Notes: a model not told the origin generated them from the sequence alone. Shown: positions 14,296-23,157, counted from the first letter of the stretch. The stretch: 64,000 bases of DNA from Paenibacillus ehimensis NBRC 15659 (GCF_004000785.1 NZ_BILX01000009.1:1-64000), one strand, 5' to 3'. Numbers and translations are program-made.

Positions 14296-15273
14296 ATGAA
14301 AAAAGCAATTGTGGTAGGTGCAACGGGCGGTACTGGCGCTTCGGTTACAGAGGAACTGGTTAGACGAGGGATTCGGACGGTAGCCTTCGGGCGATCCCGC
14401 GGGAAGCTTGAGCAGCTTAAGGCTAATCTGGGTAACCCGAAGCATTTGACGATTGCCGTAGGCGATGCTTTCCGTCTGAACGACATCGTCACGGCTTCGG
14501 AAGGCGCGGACGTTCTGTTTCATTGCGCCAACGTGCCGTATCACGAGATGGTGAGCAAGCTGATTCCTCTGGGCGAATCCGTGATGGAAGCCGCCAACCG
14601 GCTTAGCCTAAAGGTAGTCGTGATAGACGGTATCTATCCCTATGGAAGAAGACAGGCGGACCGGGTGACTGAGGACCATCCGAAGCAGCCGCATACGAGG
14701 AAAGGCAAGATTAGACTCGCCTATGAGCAGATGCTGTTCGACGACCGGTGGAGCCGGGCCAAGGTGATGATCGTCCGCTTGCCGGACTATTACGGTCCCA
14801 CGGCCAACGAGGCTTCCTATCTGGGCTCTACGCTCGAAGCTATCGCGGCGGGCAAAATGGCGTTTTTCATCGGCAATATGCGTGTTCCGCGAGAGTATGT
14901 CTATTTGCCGGACGCCGCGTTCATGATTGCGGAGCTTGCTGCCAGGGACGAGGCTTACGGGGAGAACTGGCATATTCCGGGTGCAGGCTTGATCTCGGGC
15001 AGGGAGATCGTGCGAATGGCCCGGCAAGCAAGCGGGAGCAGCAAACCGGTCATTCCGCTCGGAAGAGGCGGGTTGTCTTTGCTCGGGATGGCCGTGCCGG
15101 TCATGAAGGAGGTCGTGGAGATGCTCTATTTAACCGAAGAACCGCTTGTGCTGTGCGGGGACAAATACAAGCGGTTGATCGGACCGGTACGGGCGACGCC
15201 CTTTGAAGAAGGAATTACGAACACGGTGCGCGCGCTGCAAAGGAAAGGACAAATGCTGCCGAAAAATAATTGA
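14296..15273 (+). CDS. NAD-dependent epimerase/dehydratase-like oxidoreductase
   Basis: 325 residues, ATG 14296 after GATGAGGTGAAACC. An extended SDR/NmrA-type Rossmann fold is shown by GATGGTG at 8-14, a second-strand Arg (FGRSRGK) that suits NADP(H), and RLPDYYGPTANE in the substrate half. The canonical YxxxK is not obvious; AYEQMLFDDRW stands in its place. Probably acts on a small carbonyl or quinone-like compound, or senses redox state. The quinone-reductase-like gene follows, and the operator motif before each gene suggests joint control. Confidence 0.8.
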   Translation: MKKAIVVGATGGTGASVTEELVRRGIRTVAFGRSRGKLEQLKANLGNPKHLTIAVGDAFRLNDIVTASEGADVLFHCANVPYHEMVSKLIPLGESVMEAANRLSLKVVVIDGIYPYGRRQADRVTEDHPKQPHTRKGKIRLAYEQMLFDDRWSRAKVMIVRLPDYYGPTANEASYLGSTLEAIAAGKMAFFIGNMRVPREYVYLPDAAFMIAELAARDEAYGENWHIPGAGLISGREIVRMARQASGSSKPVIPLGRGGLSLLGMAVPVMKEVVEMLYLTEEPLVLCGDKYKRLIGPVRATPFEEGITNTVRALQRKGQMLPKNN

Positions 15274-15283
15274 TTAATCACTA
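15270..15283 (+). promoter_or_regulatory. third copy of the TTGAYTAATCACTA operator
   Basis: TTGATTAATCACTA overlaps the stop codon of the epimerase-like gene and precedes the ribosome site of the next gene. It matches 14222-14235 at 13 of 14 bases. Confidence 0.45.
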
Positions 15284-15304
15284 TCCGTAATGGAGGGAAC
15301 GGGA

Positions 15305-15877
15305 ATGAATCATCTCATGATCTACACGCATCCCAGAAAAAGAAGCTTTAATCGCGCGATTCTGGACGCAGTGACAGAAAGTTTAAGGCAAGGGGGCGAC
15401 GAGGTGATCGTTCGGGATTTATACGGCATCGGGTTCCAGCCCGTGCTTGGCCCGAGCGAATTGCTCGGCGGGGTAGGAGAGGACGTCGTCCGGGAGCAAA
15501 GCTATGTATCGTGGGCGGACCATGTCGTATTCATCTATCCGCTATGGTGGACGGGATTGCCCGCTATGCTGAAAGGGTACATCGACCGCGTATTTTCATA
15601 CGGATTCGCCTATAAGTATGACGATGGGGTTCAAATCGGACTGCTGGCGGGCAAGAAAGCAACGCTCATCCATACGCAAAACAAGTCTGCAGAACAATAC
15701 GAAGCAAGCGGTATGGGGAATGCGCTGCGTCTTACGATAGATGAAGGAATACTTGCATATTGCGGCTTCGAAGTAAATCATCATTTCGTATTCGACTCGA
15801 TCCTCGCCTCGACCGCTGAGCATAGGCAGACTTGGCTTGCTCAGCTCTCGGAACGGGTTCGAAAGAGTGAATCTTAA
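15305..15877 (+). CDS. NAD(P)H-dependent quinone oxidoreductase (flavodoxin-like)
   Basis: 190 residues from ATG 15305, which follows GGAGGG; an earlier ATG (15290) overlaps that ribosome site. It is a MdaB/KefF/NQO1-type fold: IYTHPRKRSFNRAILDAV binds the FMN/FAD phosphate, HVVFIYPLWWTGLPAMLKGYIDRVFSYGFAY is the family's hallmark stretch (given here in part: PLWWTGLPAMLKG), and the C-terminal CGF segment follows. It reduces quinones or electrophiles with two electrons. Paired with the upstream oxidoreductase in a likely electrophile-stress unit. Confidence 0.88.
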   Translation: MNHLMIYTHPRKRSFNRAILDAVTESLRQGGDEVIVRDLYGIGFQPVLGPSELLGGVGEDVVREQSYVSWADHVVFIYPLWWTGLPAMLKGYIDRVFSYGFAYKYDDGVQIGLLAGKKATLIHTQNKSAEQYEASGMGNALRLTIDEGILAYCGFEVNHHFVFDSILASTAEHRQTWLAQLSERVRKSES

Positions 15878-15934
15878 CTTCCTTTAGAATCCGCATCCGA
15901 CCGTATTGTGGCTAGAACCGACTCTAATTTATTC

Positions 15935-15964
15935 TTGACTAAATGGTCTGAAAAAGAGTAAGAT
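15935..15964 (+). promoter_or_regulatory. promoter and operator of the TetR gene
   Basis: TTGACT (15935-15940), 18 bases, TAAGAT (15959-15964). The -35/spacer holds GACTAAATGGTC, of the form GACNNNNNNGTC shared with sites before the exporter gene, so the regulator probably represses itself. Confidence 0.6.
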
Positions 15965-15989
15965 GGTTTTGCAAGGAGGAATGCACCCG

Positions 15990-16577
15990 ATGGGAAGAAA
16001 TAAGGAATTCGATACGACCGTCGTGCTCCGCAAAGCTATGGAGGTATTCGGACATTACGGATATGAAGGCACTTCGCTGCAAATGTTGCTTGATGGCCTA
16101 GGGATCGCCCGGCAAAGCCTGTATGACACCTACGGTACGAAGAAAGACCTTTTCATCTCCGCAGTCAAGCATTATACGAACGAAAAAAGTGCAGCCGTGG
16201 TCACAAGACTGGATCGTCCCGGCTCTGTCAAGGCGGCAATTACGGATATTTTCCGCGAGATCGCGGCCGCGTTGAAAGACGAAGTCCGACGCAAGGAATG
16301 CTTCATTATGCACAGTGCGATCGACCAAGTCCCTCACGTCCCGGAAATCGCAGCCTTCTTCGAGCAGGATGCCTCCCGGTTGGAAGAGGCGTTCTACCAG
16401 GCATTGGTGCGTGCTTATAAGCAAGGCGAATTAAGCGATCGTCATAATGATCTGAGGGCGCTTGCCCGCTATCTGAATCATTCCAGATATTCGCTGACGC
16501 AGGCTGCTAAATTAACTTCGGATCCGAAAGTTTTGGACGATATTGTTAAAGTGACGCTTTCTGCGCTTGATTCCTGA
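15990..16577 (+). CDS. TetR/AcrR-family repressor
   Basis: 195 residues. Start ATG 15990 is chosen because AAGGAGG (15973-15979) is 10 bases upstream; the earlier in-frame ATG codons overlap the ribosome site or the promoter. The N-terminal HTH is typical: VLRKAMEVFGHYGYEGTSLQ, then MLLDGLGIARQSLYDTYGTKKDLF. The C-terminal helical domain is of TetR_C type (about 80-195). It probably controls itself and the DHA2 exporter downstream through the GACNNNNNNGTC sites; the inducer is unknown. Confidence 0.9.
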   Translation: MGRNKEFDTTVVLRKAMEVFGHYGYEGTSLQMLLDGLGIARQSLYDTYGTKKDLFISAVKHYTNEKSAAVVTRLDRPGSVKAAITDIFREIAAALKDEVRRKECFIMHSAIDQVPHVPEIAAFFEQDASRLEEAFYQALVRAYKQGELSDRHNDLRALARYLNHSRYSLTQAAKLTSDPKVLDDIVKVTLSALDS

Positions 16578-16630
16578 ACGGAGCGGTTCCAGGCTTCATG
16601 GCTGGACGCTTCATTCTTTTTTGATAATAC

Positions 16631-16645
16631 TAGACCATTTGATCC
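16631..16645 (+). promoter_or_regulatory. TetR operator site 2
   Basis: TAGACCATTTGATCC carries GACCATTTGATC, a variant of GACNNNNNNGTC, just behind a GATAAT -10-like element (16623-16628). Confidence 0.5.
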
Positions 16646-16664
16646 GAAAAAGGAGGTGGCCCTC

Positions 16665-16682
16665 TTGACGAAAGGTCCATGA
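16665..16682 (+). other. possible 5-residue leader peptide
   Basis: A full AAGGAGG (16650-16656) is followed at 8 bases by TTG ACG AAA GGT CCA TGA (MTKGP). A weak hairpin (TTGCT/AGCAA) with eight T follows at 16687-16719. Together they could form an attenuator ahead of the exporter gene, but the stem is short. Confidence 0.25.
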
Positions 16683-16727
16683 AGGTTTGCTAGGCGATGC
16701 ACGGAAAGCAATTTTTTTTCATAATTC

Positions 16728-16744
16728 TAGACTGTTTGGTCAAA
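16728..16744 (+). promoter_or_regulatory. TetR operator site 3
   Basis: TAGACTGTTTGGTCAAA contains GACTGTTTGGTC, a perfect GACNNNNNNGTC, 27 bases ahead of the exporter start. Confidence 0.55.
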
Positions 16745-16770
16745 TAAAAGCGGAAAGGAAGAAGCTCCTC

Positions 16771-18171
16771 ATGAACCGGAACAAATTTAAGGGACTGGCT
16801 TTGCTGCTCCTCTCTTTATCTCAATTAATCTTGGCTATTGATTATACTATCGTTTTTGTAGCGCTGCCTTCGCTCGCGGAGGAGCTTGGATTTACGGCGA
16901 ACGATCTTCAATGGGTAGTGAGCGCCTACTCCCTGGCCTTCGGCGGATTCTTGGTCATCGGCGGAAGAATGTCCGATTTCATTGGAAGAAGGCGAATGTT
17001 TATCGTCGCGATGGGCCTCTTCGGCTTAGGCTCGCTGCTCGGCGGAATAGCGGATTCCCAGCTGCTCCTCATCGTCGCCAGAGGGCTGCAAGGCCTCGGA
17101 GGTGCGCTGCTCTCACCCGCAACCCTCTCGCTCATCATGTCCAATTTTGAAGAGGGGCATGAGCGGAATCGTGCTTTGGGCGTATGGGCGGCCATGGGCG
17201 GTGTCGGTCTTTCGCTCGGTCTGCTGCTTGGCGGCGTATTGACCACTTACATCGGATGGGAGGCTACTTTCTTCGTCAATGTGCCGATTGCGCTCGCCGT
17301 CATGATCCTTGCTCCTATTGCGCTCATGGAAAGCAAAATGCAGTCGGATACACGCCATTATGATGTCGCCGGCGCGATTTCCGTAACGGCCGGGATGATC
17401 CTCATCGTCTATTACCTGATTAAGTCACCGGCCGAAGGCTGGTTAAACGCGAATACCATCATTCCTGCTGCGGCCGGTGCCGCATTGCTTCTGCTGTTTG
17501 TTGTCATCGAAAATCGTACGAAGGAGCCTTTAATTCCTTTCCGGCTGTTTCGTGTCCGGACCTTAACGGGGGCTACGCTTTCCGCCGCGTTATTCTCGGC
17601 TTCGTTCGGCAGTCTATATTATTTTCTAACTCTCTATACACAAGAGGTGCTGCATTTCTCCGCAGTGCAGTCCGGACTCAGCTTTTTGCCGCTAACCTTA
17701 AGTGCCTTTATCGGTGCGAAGCTCGTCGACAAAATGGTGTCCAAGGCCGGAGTGGCCAAAACAATCGCAGCCGGTATGGGGCTTGGCGCGATCGGGTTTC
17801 TCTTGCTTACCCGGCTCTCCGAGAACGGATCGGCTTGGGGCATCATTCCCGGTACGGTGATCGTCGGACTCGGCCAGGCGCTTGTCTTCACGACCATGTA
17901 CATCGCGGCGAGCACGGGGATCGTGATGAAAGAGCAGGGCATAGCGTCCGCCATCGTCTCGACCGGACAACAAATCGGCGGTTCCGTCGGGCTGGCCGTC
18001 ATCATGGCCGTGATCTCATTGAGCTTGGGGACAGGAGCTACATTGGAAACGATGAAGCCTGCGGACTTGAACCAGGCGATTCACACTGCGCTTCTCTCCG
18101 ATGCCATGATAGCCTTGCTGGGGATCTTCATCGCGTTGATCGCTTTGAGGCCAAGCTCGGCGCATCATTAA
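16771..18171 (+). CDS. MFS drug exporter, DHA2 (EmrB/QacA) type
   Basis: 466 residues, ATG 16771 after GGAAAGGAAG. About 14 membrane spans. Family motifs: LDxTIV variant as AIDYTIVFVALPSLAEELG in TM1, WVVSAYSLAFGGFLVIGGRM then DFIGRRRMF (motif A), and ARGLQGLGGALLSPATLSL (motif C region). It expels hydrophobic drugs or toxic metabolites with proton entry. The flanking TetR operators indicate substrate-induced expression. Confidence 0.92.
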   Translation: MNRNKFKGLALLLLSLSQLILAIDYTIVFVALPSLAEELGFTANDLQWVVSAYSLAFGGFLVIGGRMSDFIGRRRMFIVAMGLFGLGSLLGGIADSQLLLIVARGLQGLGGALLSPATLSLIMSNFEEGHERNRALGVWAAMGGVGLSLGLLLGGVLTTYIGWEATFFVNVPIALAVMILAPIALMESKMQSDTRHYDVAGAISVTAGMILIVYYLIKSPAEGWLNANTIIPAAAGAALLLLFVVIENRTKEPLIPFRLFRVRTLTGATLSAALFSASFGSLYYFLTLYTQEVLHFSAVQSGLSFLPLTLSAFIGAKLVDKMVSKAGVAKTIAAGMGLGAIGFLLLTRLSENGSAWGIIPGTVIVGLGQALVFTTMYIAASTGIVMKEQGIASAIVSTGQQIGGSVGLAVIMAVISLSLGTGATLETMKPADLNQAIHTALLSDAMIALLGIFIALIALRPSSAHH

Positions 18172-18504
18172 AATTTCCGCGCCTGAGAGAAACTCGGGTG
18201 ATCATTACCGATTGGATTGCAGGAGGGCTGTTCGAGTAAAAATGGCAGTTAAATTACGTTGTTGAATTTAGGAACCGGCTTCCGCATATCGTAATATGAG
18301 AATTGGTCACCGGTTCTACAAGCCGCCGGCACCACCGCCTCTATAAATGATTCGCAACCTAAAAAATCCTCTCCCGTATTTAAACTATAAAATGAAGCCG
18401 ACAAGCTGCTGCCGGAAGCTCATCCGATGCAGCTTGTGGCTAAACCTCGTCCTCACCCAAAAACATGCTCCTACACCAACAATAGAAGTTGAGGTATACA
18501 CCCT
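18172..18504. other. 333-base gap with little content
   Basis: No gene is supported. An inverted repeat GAACCGG/CCGGTTC (about 18272-18316) may act as a weak terminator for the exporter. The frame ending GGLFE at 18239 may be a stray fragment. No convincing promoter for the next gene was found. Confidence 0.3.
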
Positions 18505-20889
18505 ATGAATGAGGAATATATGATTCATGCCGATACCTGTTATCGGCTCGCCGAGCAGAAAGCTGCCGGCTACTTTGCGTCGCTCTATAAGCAGGTCATG
18601 GAAAAGACGTATGTGTCTGTCCTGACGGAAGATTTTGAATGGTGGAAACGGGATCATGTTCGCGGCCAATCATGGCTGTCCATGTTTGCCCGAGGCAAGC
18701 GTCAGGCCAATGACGGGGACTATCACCGCTATATCCAGTGGCTGAAGCATACGGGCAAACTGGATGATTATCTGAATCGAAGCGTCTCCTATATTTACAT
18801 GCGGGATCTGGGCAAAGCCATCGGTTCTCCCGAAGCGCAGGCCAAAATTCAGCGGGTAGCTGCCGACATCAAGCATCGCTTGCTTCTCCCCGCCGCAACC
18901 AAACGGGAAGATCGTCCGGCGTTTATTAGTTTTGCGGGGCTGTATCGCTGGGCTCAGAAAGAAGGTGTGGAATCGGCCGCGATATGGGTGATAGACAAGC
19001 TGAAGAACGTATCGGTCCATATTCCGGAGGAAATGAATGCCGAGCATGCGCAGCGCAAGCTGATCAAGATCATTGTCGGGGTAGTCATGCATGCGATCGA
19101 GGAGATGGGAGAGGAGCAATCGCCTGAGGAGCGTGCCCGGAGACTGGATGAAGCGATCCGGCTCGGCTATTCCTATGGTCTGACCTATCCGTTCATCGAC
19201 GATCTTCTGGATGCGCAGGTCTTAACCGCTCAAGAAAAAGCGCATTATTCCGATATGATACGGACTGCGCTTCTGACGGGATCGGTGCCGGAATTGGGCG
19301 AGTGGACCGGAGCCCGCAAGGCGATGATTCAATACGTTCACGCGGAGCTGCGGGAAGCCTTTGAATATATTAAGCACCATCAGCGGCCGGAGACCCGGCA
19401 CCTGTTCTTCGAGCAGGCTTACGTTTTTTTTCATTCTCAGGAATTGGACCGGGCAAAGGACCTGACCCATACTGCGTACACCAATGAGGAGCTTTATGTA
19501 CCGGTCATTTTAAAGTCCGCTTCCTCCCGGTTGATTGCCCGCTCGATCCTTCACGCTCCCTTGGACGAAGGGTTCGAGGACCGGACCTTCTATTACGGCA
19601 TATTCAACCAGTTGGCTGACGATTTTGCGGATATGTTCGACGATAAGCAAGACGGAGCCGTCACCCCCTATACCTATTATTTAATGTACCGTGATTCACG
19701 GCCGGATCTGATCAATCCCTTTGAATTATATTGGACGGTCATTGCCCATCTCATTCATAAGGTGTATCGCTCCGATGCGAAGACCCGCGAGGTGATTCTG
19801 GATCGGGCCATCAACGGTCTGAAACGTTGTAAAGCGCGCATCGGCACTGAAAAGTACAACAGGATTATGGAGATCTTCGCTTCGGGAAACCCGGCGTTCA
19901 ACCGACTGGTTCAACAGATGGTCGAACAAGCGGAGGACGTGGAATTTTTCGATAAACTGCTGCGGGACCAACTGGTCGCCCTTTTGAAAAGAGACCGGAA
20001 CGAAAAAGAAGAGTTCGTCGAAACCGTTAAATCGGTGCGCCGGCAGATTAACGACATGCTGCGGATTGCCAAGTCTGACGGAATGCCAGCGATGAAAGAA
20101 TCGCTTATTGATGCGGCGAATTACAGTCTGGAAGGGGACGGGAAACGTCTGCGTCCGATCGTGACCTGGGTCATGGGCGTGCAAGAATATGGACTCCGCG
20201 CAAAGTCAATCGTTCCCTTACTGCGATCACTGGAATATATGCATACCGCTTCCCTGATCTTCGATGATTTGCCGTCCCAGGATAACGCGTCGATCCGTAG
20301 AGGGCGTCCGACACTGCATCGGGTGCACAATAGCGCCACGGCCGAATTAACCGGTCTGTTTCTGATTCAGAAGGCCATTCAGGAACAAGCTTCACTGGAT
20401 CAGTTCGATGCAAAAACCGTGCTTGCTCTGATGAAATATTCGGCCGAAATGGCGGAAAACGTGTGTGTGGGACAGGCGATGGATTTAAGCTCCAAAGGAA
20501 AAGCATTGACCTTGGAGCAGTTGAATACGATTTGCTTTTACAAAACCGGAATTGTGTTTGAAGCCGCTTTGGTGATGCCCGCTATTCTCGCGCAGGTGAA
20601 CGGGAAGGAAATCGAAGTGTTGAAAACATTCGCTTACCATGCCGGTATAGCTTTTCAGATCAAGGATGATTTGCTTGATTTGGAAGGAGACGCGCACTTG
20701 CTTGGAAAACCCGTCGGCCAGGATGCCGAAAACAACAATTCGACGTTCGTCACCATCCTTGGTCAGGAAGGCGCGGGCAAAAAGATGTGGGAGCACTACT
20801 GTATTGCCATGGAAGCGTTGCAGGAAATGCCGCGCCGTACTGTTTTTCTGAAGCATTTATTGGATTATATGGTCAACAGAAACCGCTAG
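18505..20889 (+). CDS. two-domain isoprenyl/terpene-synthase-like protein
   Basis: 794 residues, ATG 18505 after GAGGT. The C-terminal domain (about 515-794) is a complete trans-isoprenyl diphosphate synthase: GDGKRLRP, first Asp-rich motif DDLPSQD at 587-593 with RRGRPTLH behind it, and second motif FQIKDDLLD with D721-D722. The N-terminal 500 residues are all helical and carry a second, looser pair of such motifs: FIDDLLDAQ (D232, D233, D236) and NQLADDFADMFDD (D372, D373, D376). The protein may therefore be a fused prenyltransferase plus terpene-cyclase-like enzyme in the cytosol. Product unknown. A regulatory or degenerate N-terminal domain is the alternative. Confidence 0.8.
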   Translation: MNEEYMIHADTCYRLAEQKAAGYFASLYKQVMEKTYVSVLTEDFEWWKRDHVRGQSWLSMFARGKRQANDGDYHRYIQWLKHTGKLDDYLNRSVSYIYMRDLGKAIGSPEAQAKIQRVAADIKHRLLLPAATKREDRPAFISFAGLYRWAQKEGVESAAIWVIDKLKNVSVHIPEEMNAEHAQRKLIKIIVGVVMHAIEEMGEEQSPEERARRLDEAIRLGYSYGLTYPFIDDLLDAQVLTAQEKAHYSDMIRTALLTGSVPELGEWTGARKAMIQYVHAELREAFEYIKHHQRPETRHLFFEQAYVFFHSQELDRAKDLTHTAYTNEELYVPVILKSASSRLIARSILHAPLDEGFEDRTFYYGIFNQLADDFADMFDDKQDGAVTPYTYYLMYRDSRPDLINPFELYWTVIAHLIHKVYRSDAKTREVILDRAINGLKRCKARIGTEKYNRIMEIFASGNPAFNRLVQQMVEQAEDVEFFDKLLRDQLVALLKRDRNEKEEFVETVKSVRRQINDMLRIAKSDGMPAMKESLIDAANYSLEGDGKRLRPIVTWVMGVQEYGLRAKSIVPLLRSLEYMHTASLIFDDLPSQDNASIRRGRPTLHRVHNSATAELTGLFLIQKAIQEQASLDQFDAKTVLALMKYSAEMAENVCVGQAMDLSSKGKALTLEQLNTICFYKTGIVFEAALVMPAILAQVNGKEIEVLKTFAYHAGIAFQIKDDLLDLEGDAHLLGKPVGQDAENNNSTFVTILGQEGAGKKMWEHYCIAMEALQEMPRRTVFLKHLLDYMVNRNR

Positions 20890-20901
20890 GATGCACAAAG
20901 A

Positions 20902-21546
20902 TTACTTGCGGGGCATGAGATACGGGGCCAGTCCCATGGCAATCACCCGGTGTCCCCGATCGTTCGGATGGATGGGCAAAGACCCGTTCAACGCGTCTTC
21001 GATTTTTCCGTTCCGGTACCCATGCACAAGCTCCGCCTGTTTTCCTTCGAACCACGTATGAGCGGGGGCTACAGTAACATCGCAGCTATGGGCGAGCTCG
21101 TTGATCATCCGATTCAATCGGCCTATCGCTTCAACCGCAAGCGGGCTGTTCGGAAACGGGTTGTATTGCGTGCAGCCAATGATTCGGGCCCGGCTTCCTT
21201 TTTTAATTCGAGTATAGATAGCACTTAAATTGCGCCTGTAGCCGGCTACAAGGTGCTTTACGGCAAGCGGCTGCTTGGCGGTAATGGATGCCAATGCCGC
21301 GTTAGCCAAATCCACCCCGCCAATCCACACGGAAACGACAGAGGAATGGGCAATGACGGAAGCCCCCCGCCAGATCACGGCATCCAACAGATCATAGCTG
21401 CTCCAGCCGGGCCGCGCCAGAACGAAGCTGCGAACCTTGCGCGCGTCCGAATTTAAAGCGGACACGGCCAGTTGAGGGTAGGCCTTTGCCCAGGAGGAAG
21501 CATTCTCGCCAAAGGTAATCGAATCTCCGAGAGCCGTATAGATCAT
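20902..21546 (-). CDS. SGNH/GDSL-family hydrolase
   Basis: 214 residues, no signal peptide. Block I ALGDSITFG holds nucleophile Ser9. Block III IGGVDLANA has Val where GGND is usual, so the oxyanion Asn is replaced. Block V HPNDRGH supplies catalytic Asp and His. Probably an esterase or lipase-like enzyme of the cytosol. Convergent with the prenyl-synthase gene, with only 12 bases between the two stops. Confidence 0.85.
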   Translation of the reverse strand: MIYTALGDSITFGENASSWAKAYPQLAVSALNSDARKVRSFVLARPGWSSYDLLDAVIWRGASVIAHSSVVSVWIGGVDLANAALASITAKQPLAVKHLVAGYRRNLSAIYTRIKKGSRARIIGCTQYNPFPNSPLAVEAIGRLNRMINELAHSCDVTVAPAHTWFEGKQAELVHGYRNGKIEDALNGSLPIHPNDRGHRVIAMGLAPYLMPRK

Positions 21547-21711
21547 CAGGATATCATCAACTCCAACTTCTAATCATATCTACAGCGCAAAGATCTGTTA
21601 AAAAGAAGGAGGCCGATCGCTTGCTGCTCGCGCATGTATGTTCTAAAGTATCATATTGCAATCGCGCACACGATGTGTGGACGTGGGGAACATCCCCGCA
21701 ATCGATAAAAG

Positions 21712-21754
21712 AAAAAGGAGCGTCTGCCGCAATGAAATGCGTCGGCACGCTCCT
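21712..21754 (-). terminator. terminator of the PfpI-like gene
   Basis: AGGAGCG (21716-21722) pairs with CGCTCCT (21748-21754), and GCCG with CGGC inside. On the minus strand the stem is followed by TTTTTC. Confidence 0.75.
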
Positions 21755-21834
21755 GTTATTAACGGCATCCGGCTGCTTAGCTACCGGCTCGATTTCGTGC
21801 TCCTGCCATGCGAAGTAGGCTCCTGCCGGTTTCT

Positions 21835-22449
21835 TCAGCACGCGTACGCGTCGAAGTCCGTCTCGAATTCCATTACGCGGGATACATCCTCGGCGATATT
21901 CCTTCCTGCTAAGCGGTCCATCATATGCAGCGACATGTGAATGCCGGAGGCAACGCCGCCCGAAGTGACGATCCGGTCTTCGTCCACATATTTGACGTCC
22001 TCGATGACATCGATCGCCGGAAAGTGTGTGCGCATCCACTCGATGCTGTCAAAATGAGTCGTCGCTTTTTTTCCATCCAGAAGACCCGCTTGAGCCAGCA
22101 GCAGAGACCCCGTACATACGGAGGTGATCCATGGCGTATCGCCGGATCGTTCGCGAATCCAGTTGATCAGAGTCTGATTTGACAGAGCCTGCCTGACTCC
22201 CGGCCCTCCGGGGATCACAATCAGATCGTAAGCAGGGGCGGTTGCCAGACTGTAGTCGGGGGTTACTTTCAAGTTATTCCTTGTGACAATCGGGCTCCCG
22301 GATTCCGATATCGTGGTGACGTTGAACAGGAAATGCTCGTTCGGCTGATAGCGGTCATACGCAGCAAGTCCGAACACTTCATAAGGGCCGGCAAAATCAA
22401 GCACTTCCACCTGATCAAACAGCAAAATTCCGATCTTCCAAGATTGCAT
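21835..22449 (-). CDS. DJ-1/PfpI-family (GlxA-like) protein
   Basis: 204 residues. Start ATG 22449 is chosen because GGAGGAG stands just upstream; the frame is open for 13 codons more. The fold is the amidotransferase-like DJ-1 type: GILLFDQVEVLDFAGPYEVF at the N-terminus, YDLIVIPGG in the middle, and the nucleophile elbow SVCTGSLLLAQAG with the reactive Cys. It lacks the AraC-type HTH of true GlxA regulators. Such proteins act as isonitrile hydratase-like enzymes, glyoxalase III-like enzymes or deglycases; the role here is open. Confidence 0.85.
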   Translation of the reverse strand: MQSWKIGILLFDQVEVLDFAGPYEVFGLAAYDRYQPNEHFLFNVTTISESGSPIVTRNNLKVTPDYSLATAPAYDLIVIPGGPGVRQALSNQTLINWIRERSGDTPWITSVCTGSLLLAQAGLLDGKKATTHFDSIEWMRTHFPAIDVIEDVKYVDEDRIVTSGGVASGIHMSLHMMDRLAGRNIAEDVSRVMEFETDFDAYAC

Positions 22450-22637
22450 ACGATCTCCTCCTCGGTTTTGGTATTCAAGTCTCGCCATCGACGCTCTGCC
22501 TTCGCCAAGCTGTACTTACTGGTAAATTATATAAGCAGAGCCAGAAACATTAAATGACTACAAGGAGCTATTTTTTGGCGGCAAATCGGATACGCGGCTG
22601 CAATAGCAATCCATAAGAAACCGCTTAGTTCCCTCCA

Positions 22638-22646
22638 TGCTATAAT
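22638..22646 (+). promoter_or_regulatory. extended -10 promoter
   Basis: TGCTATAAT, a TGN plus TATAAT element 38 bases before the AHSA1-type gene. No clear -35. Confidence 0.5.
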
Positions 22647-22683
22647 GGGGGGCAAGGAACCATGATCTTTGGAGGAAATAGAC

Positions 22684-23157
22684 ATGTCCGAAAACAATGC
22701 AGCGAGCAGCAGCGCAACGAATGCAGACGAGCTTGAGCTGGCAACTATGCGCATGATCGATGCGCCGCGCGAGCTCATTTTTAAGGCTTGGACCTTGCCG
22801 GAGCATTTATCCCAGTGGTGGGGACCGAAGGGCTTTACGAATACGTTTCAGGAGTTTGACTTGAGACCGGGGGGCACTTGGGAGTTTATCATGCATGGGC
22901 CCGATGGTGTCGACTATCGGAACAAGTGCGTTTTCGGGGAGATCGTTGAACCGGAGCGGATCGTTTTGCAACATGTATCAGGCCCTAGATTTCAAGTGAC
23001 GGCCACTTTCGAGGATATTGCCGGTAAGACGAGGCTTACTTTCCGCCAGCGCTTCGACACGGCTGTCGAATTCGAACGGGCAAAGACGTATGCGATCGAG
23101 GGAAACGAGCAAAATATGGACCGTCTCGAGGCGCTTCTGGCGAAGTTATCTGCATAG
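22684..23157 (+). CDS. SRPBCC/AHSA1-family protein
   Basis: 157 residues from ATG 22684, with TGGAGGAAATAG just upstream; the in-frame ATG at 22669 overlaps that site. AHSA1 hallmarks are MIDAPRELIFKAWTLPEHL, QWWGPKGFT, GGTWEFIMHGPDG and the C-terminal long helix. The fold forms a hydrophobic pocket for small ligands; many members lie beside ArsR regulators, but none is seen here. Ends at a terminator (23191-23221). Confidence 0.88.
   Translation: MSENNAASSSATNADELELATMRMIDAPRELIFKAWTLPEHLSQWWGPKGFTNTFQEFDLRPGGTWEFIMHGPDGVDYRNKCVFGEIVEPERIVLQHVSGPRFQVTATFEDIAGKTRLTFRQRFDTAVEFERAKTYAIEGNEQNMDRLEALLAKLSA

Noticed and set aside
19726-20184. minus-strand ORFs inside the terpenoid-synthase gene
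   Set aside because: Antisense shadows without ribosome sites.
21621-21818. 65-residue ORF after AAGGAGG with TTG start
   Set aside because: The ribosome site is good, but the frame runs through the terminator hairpin of the opposite gene and the product has no sensible features.
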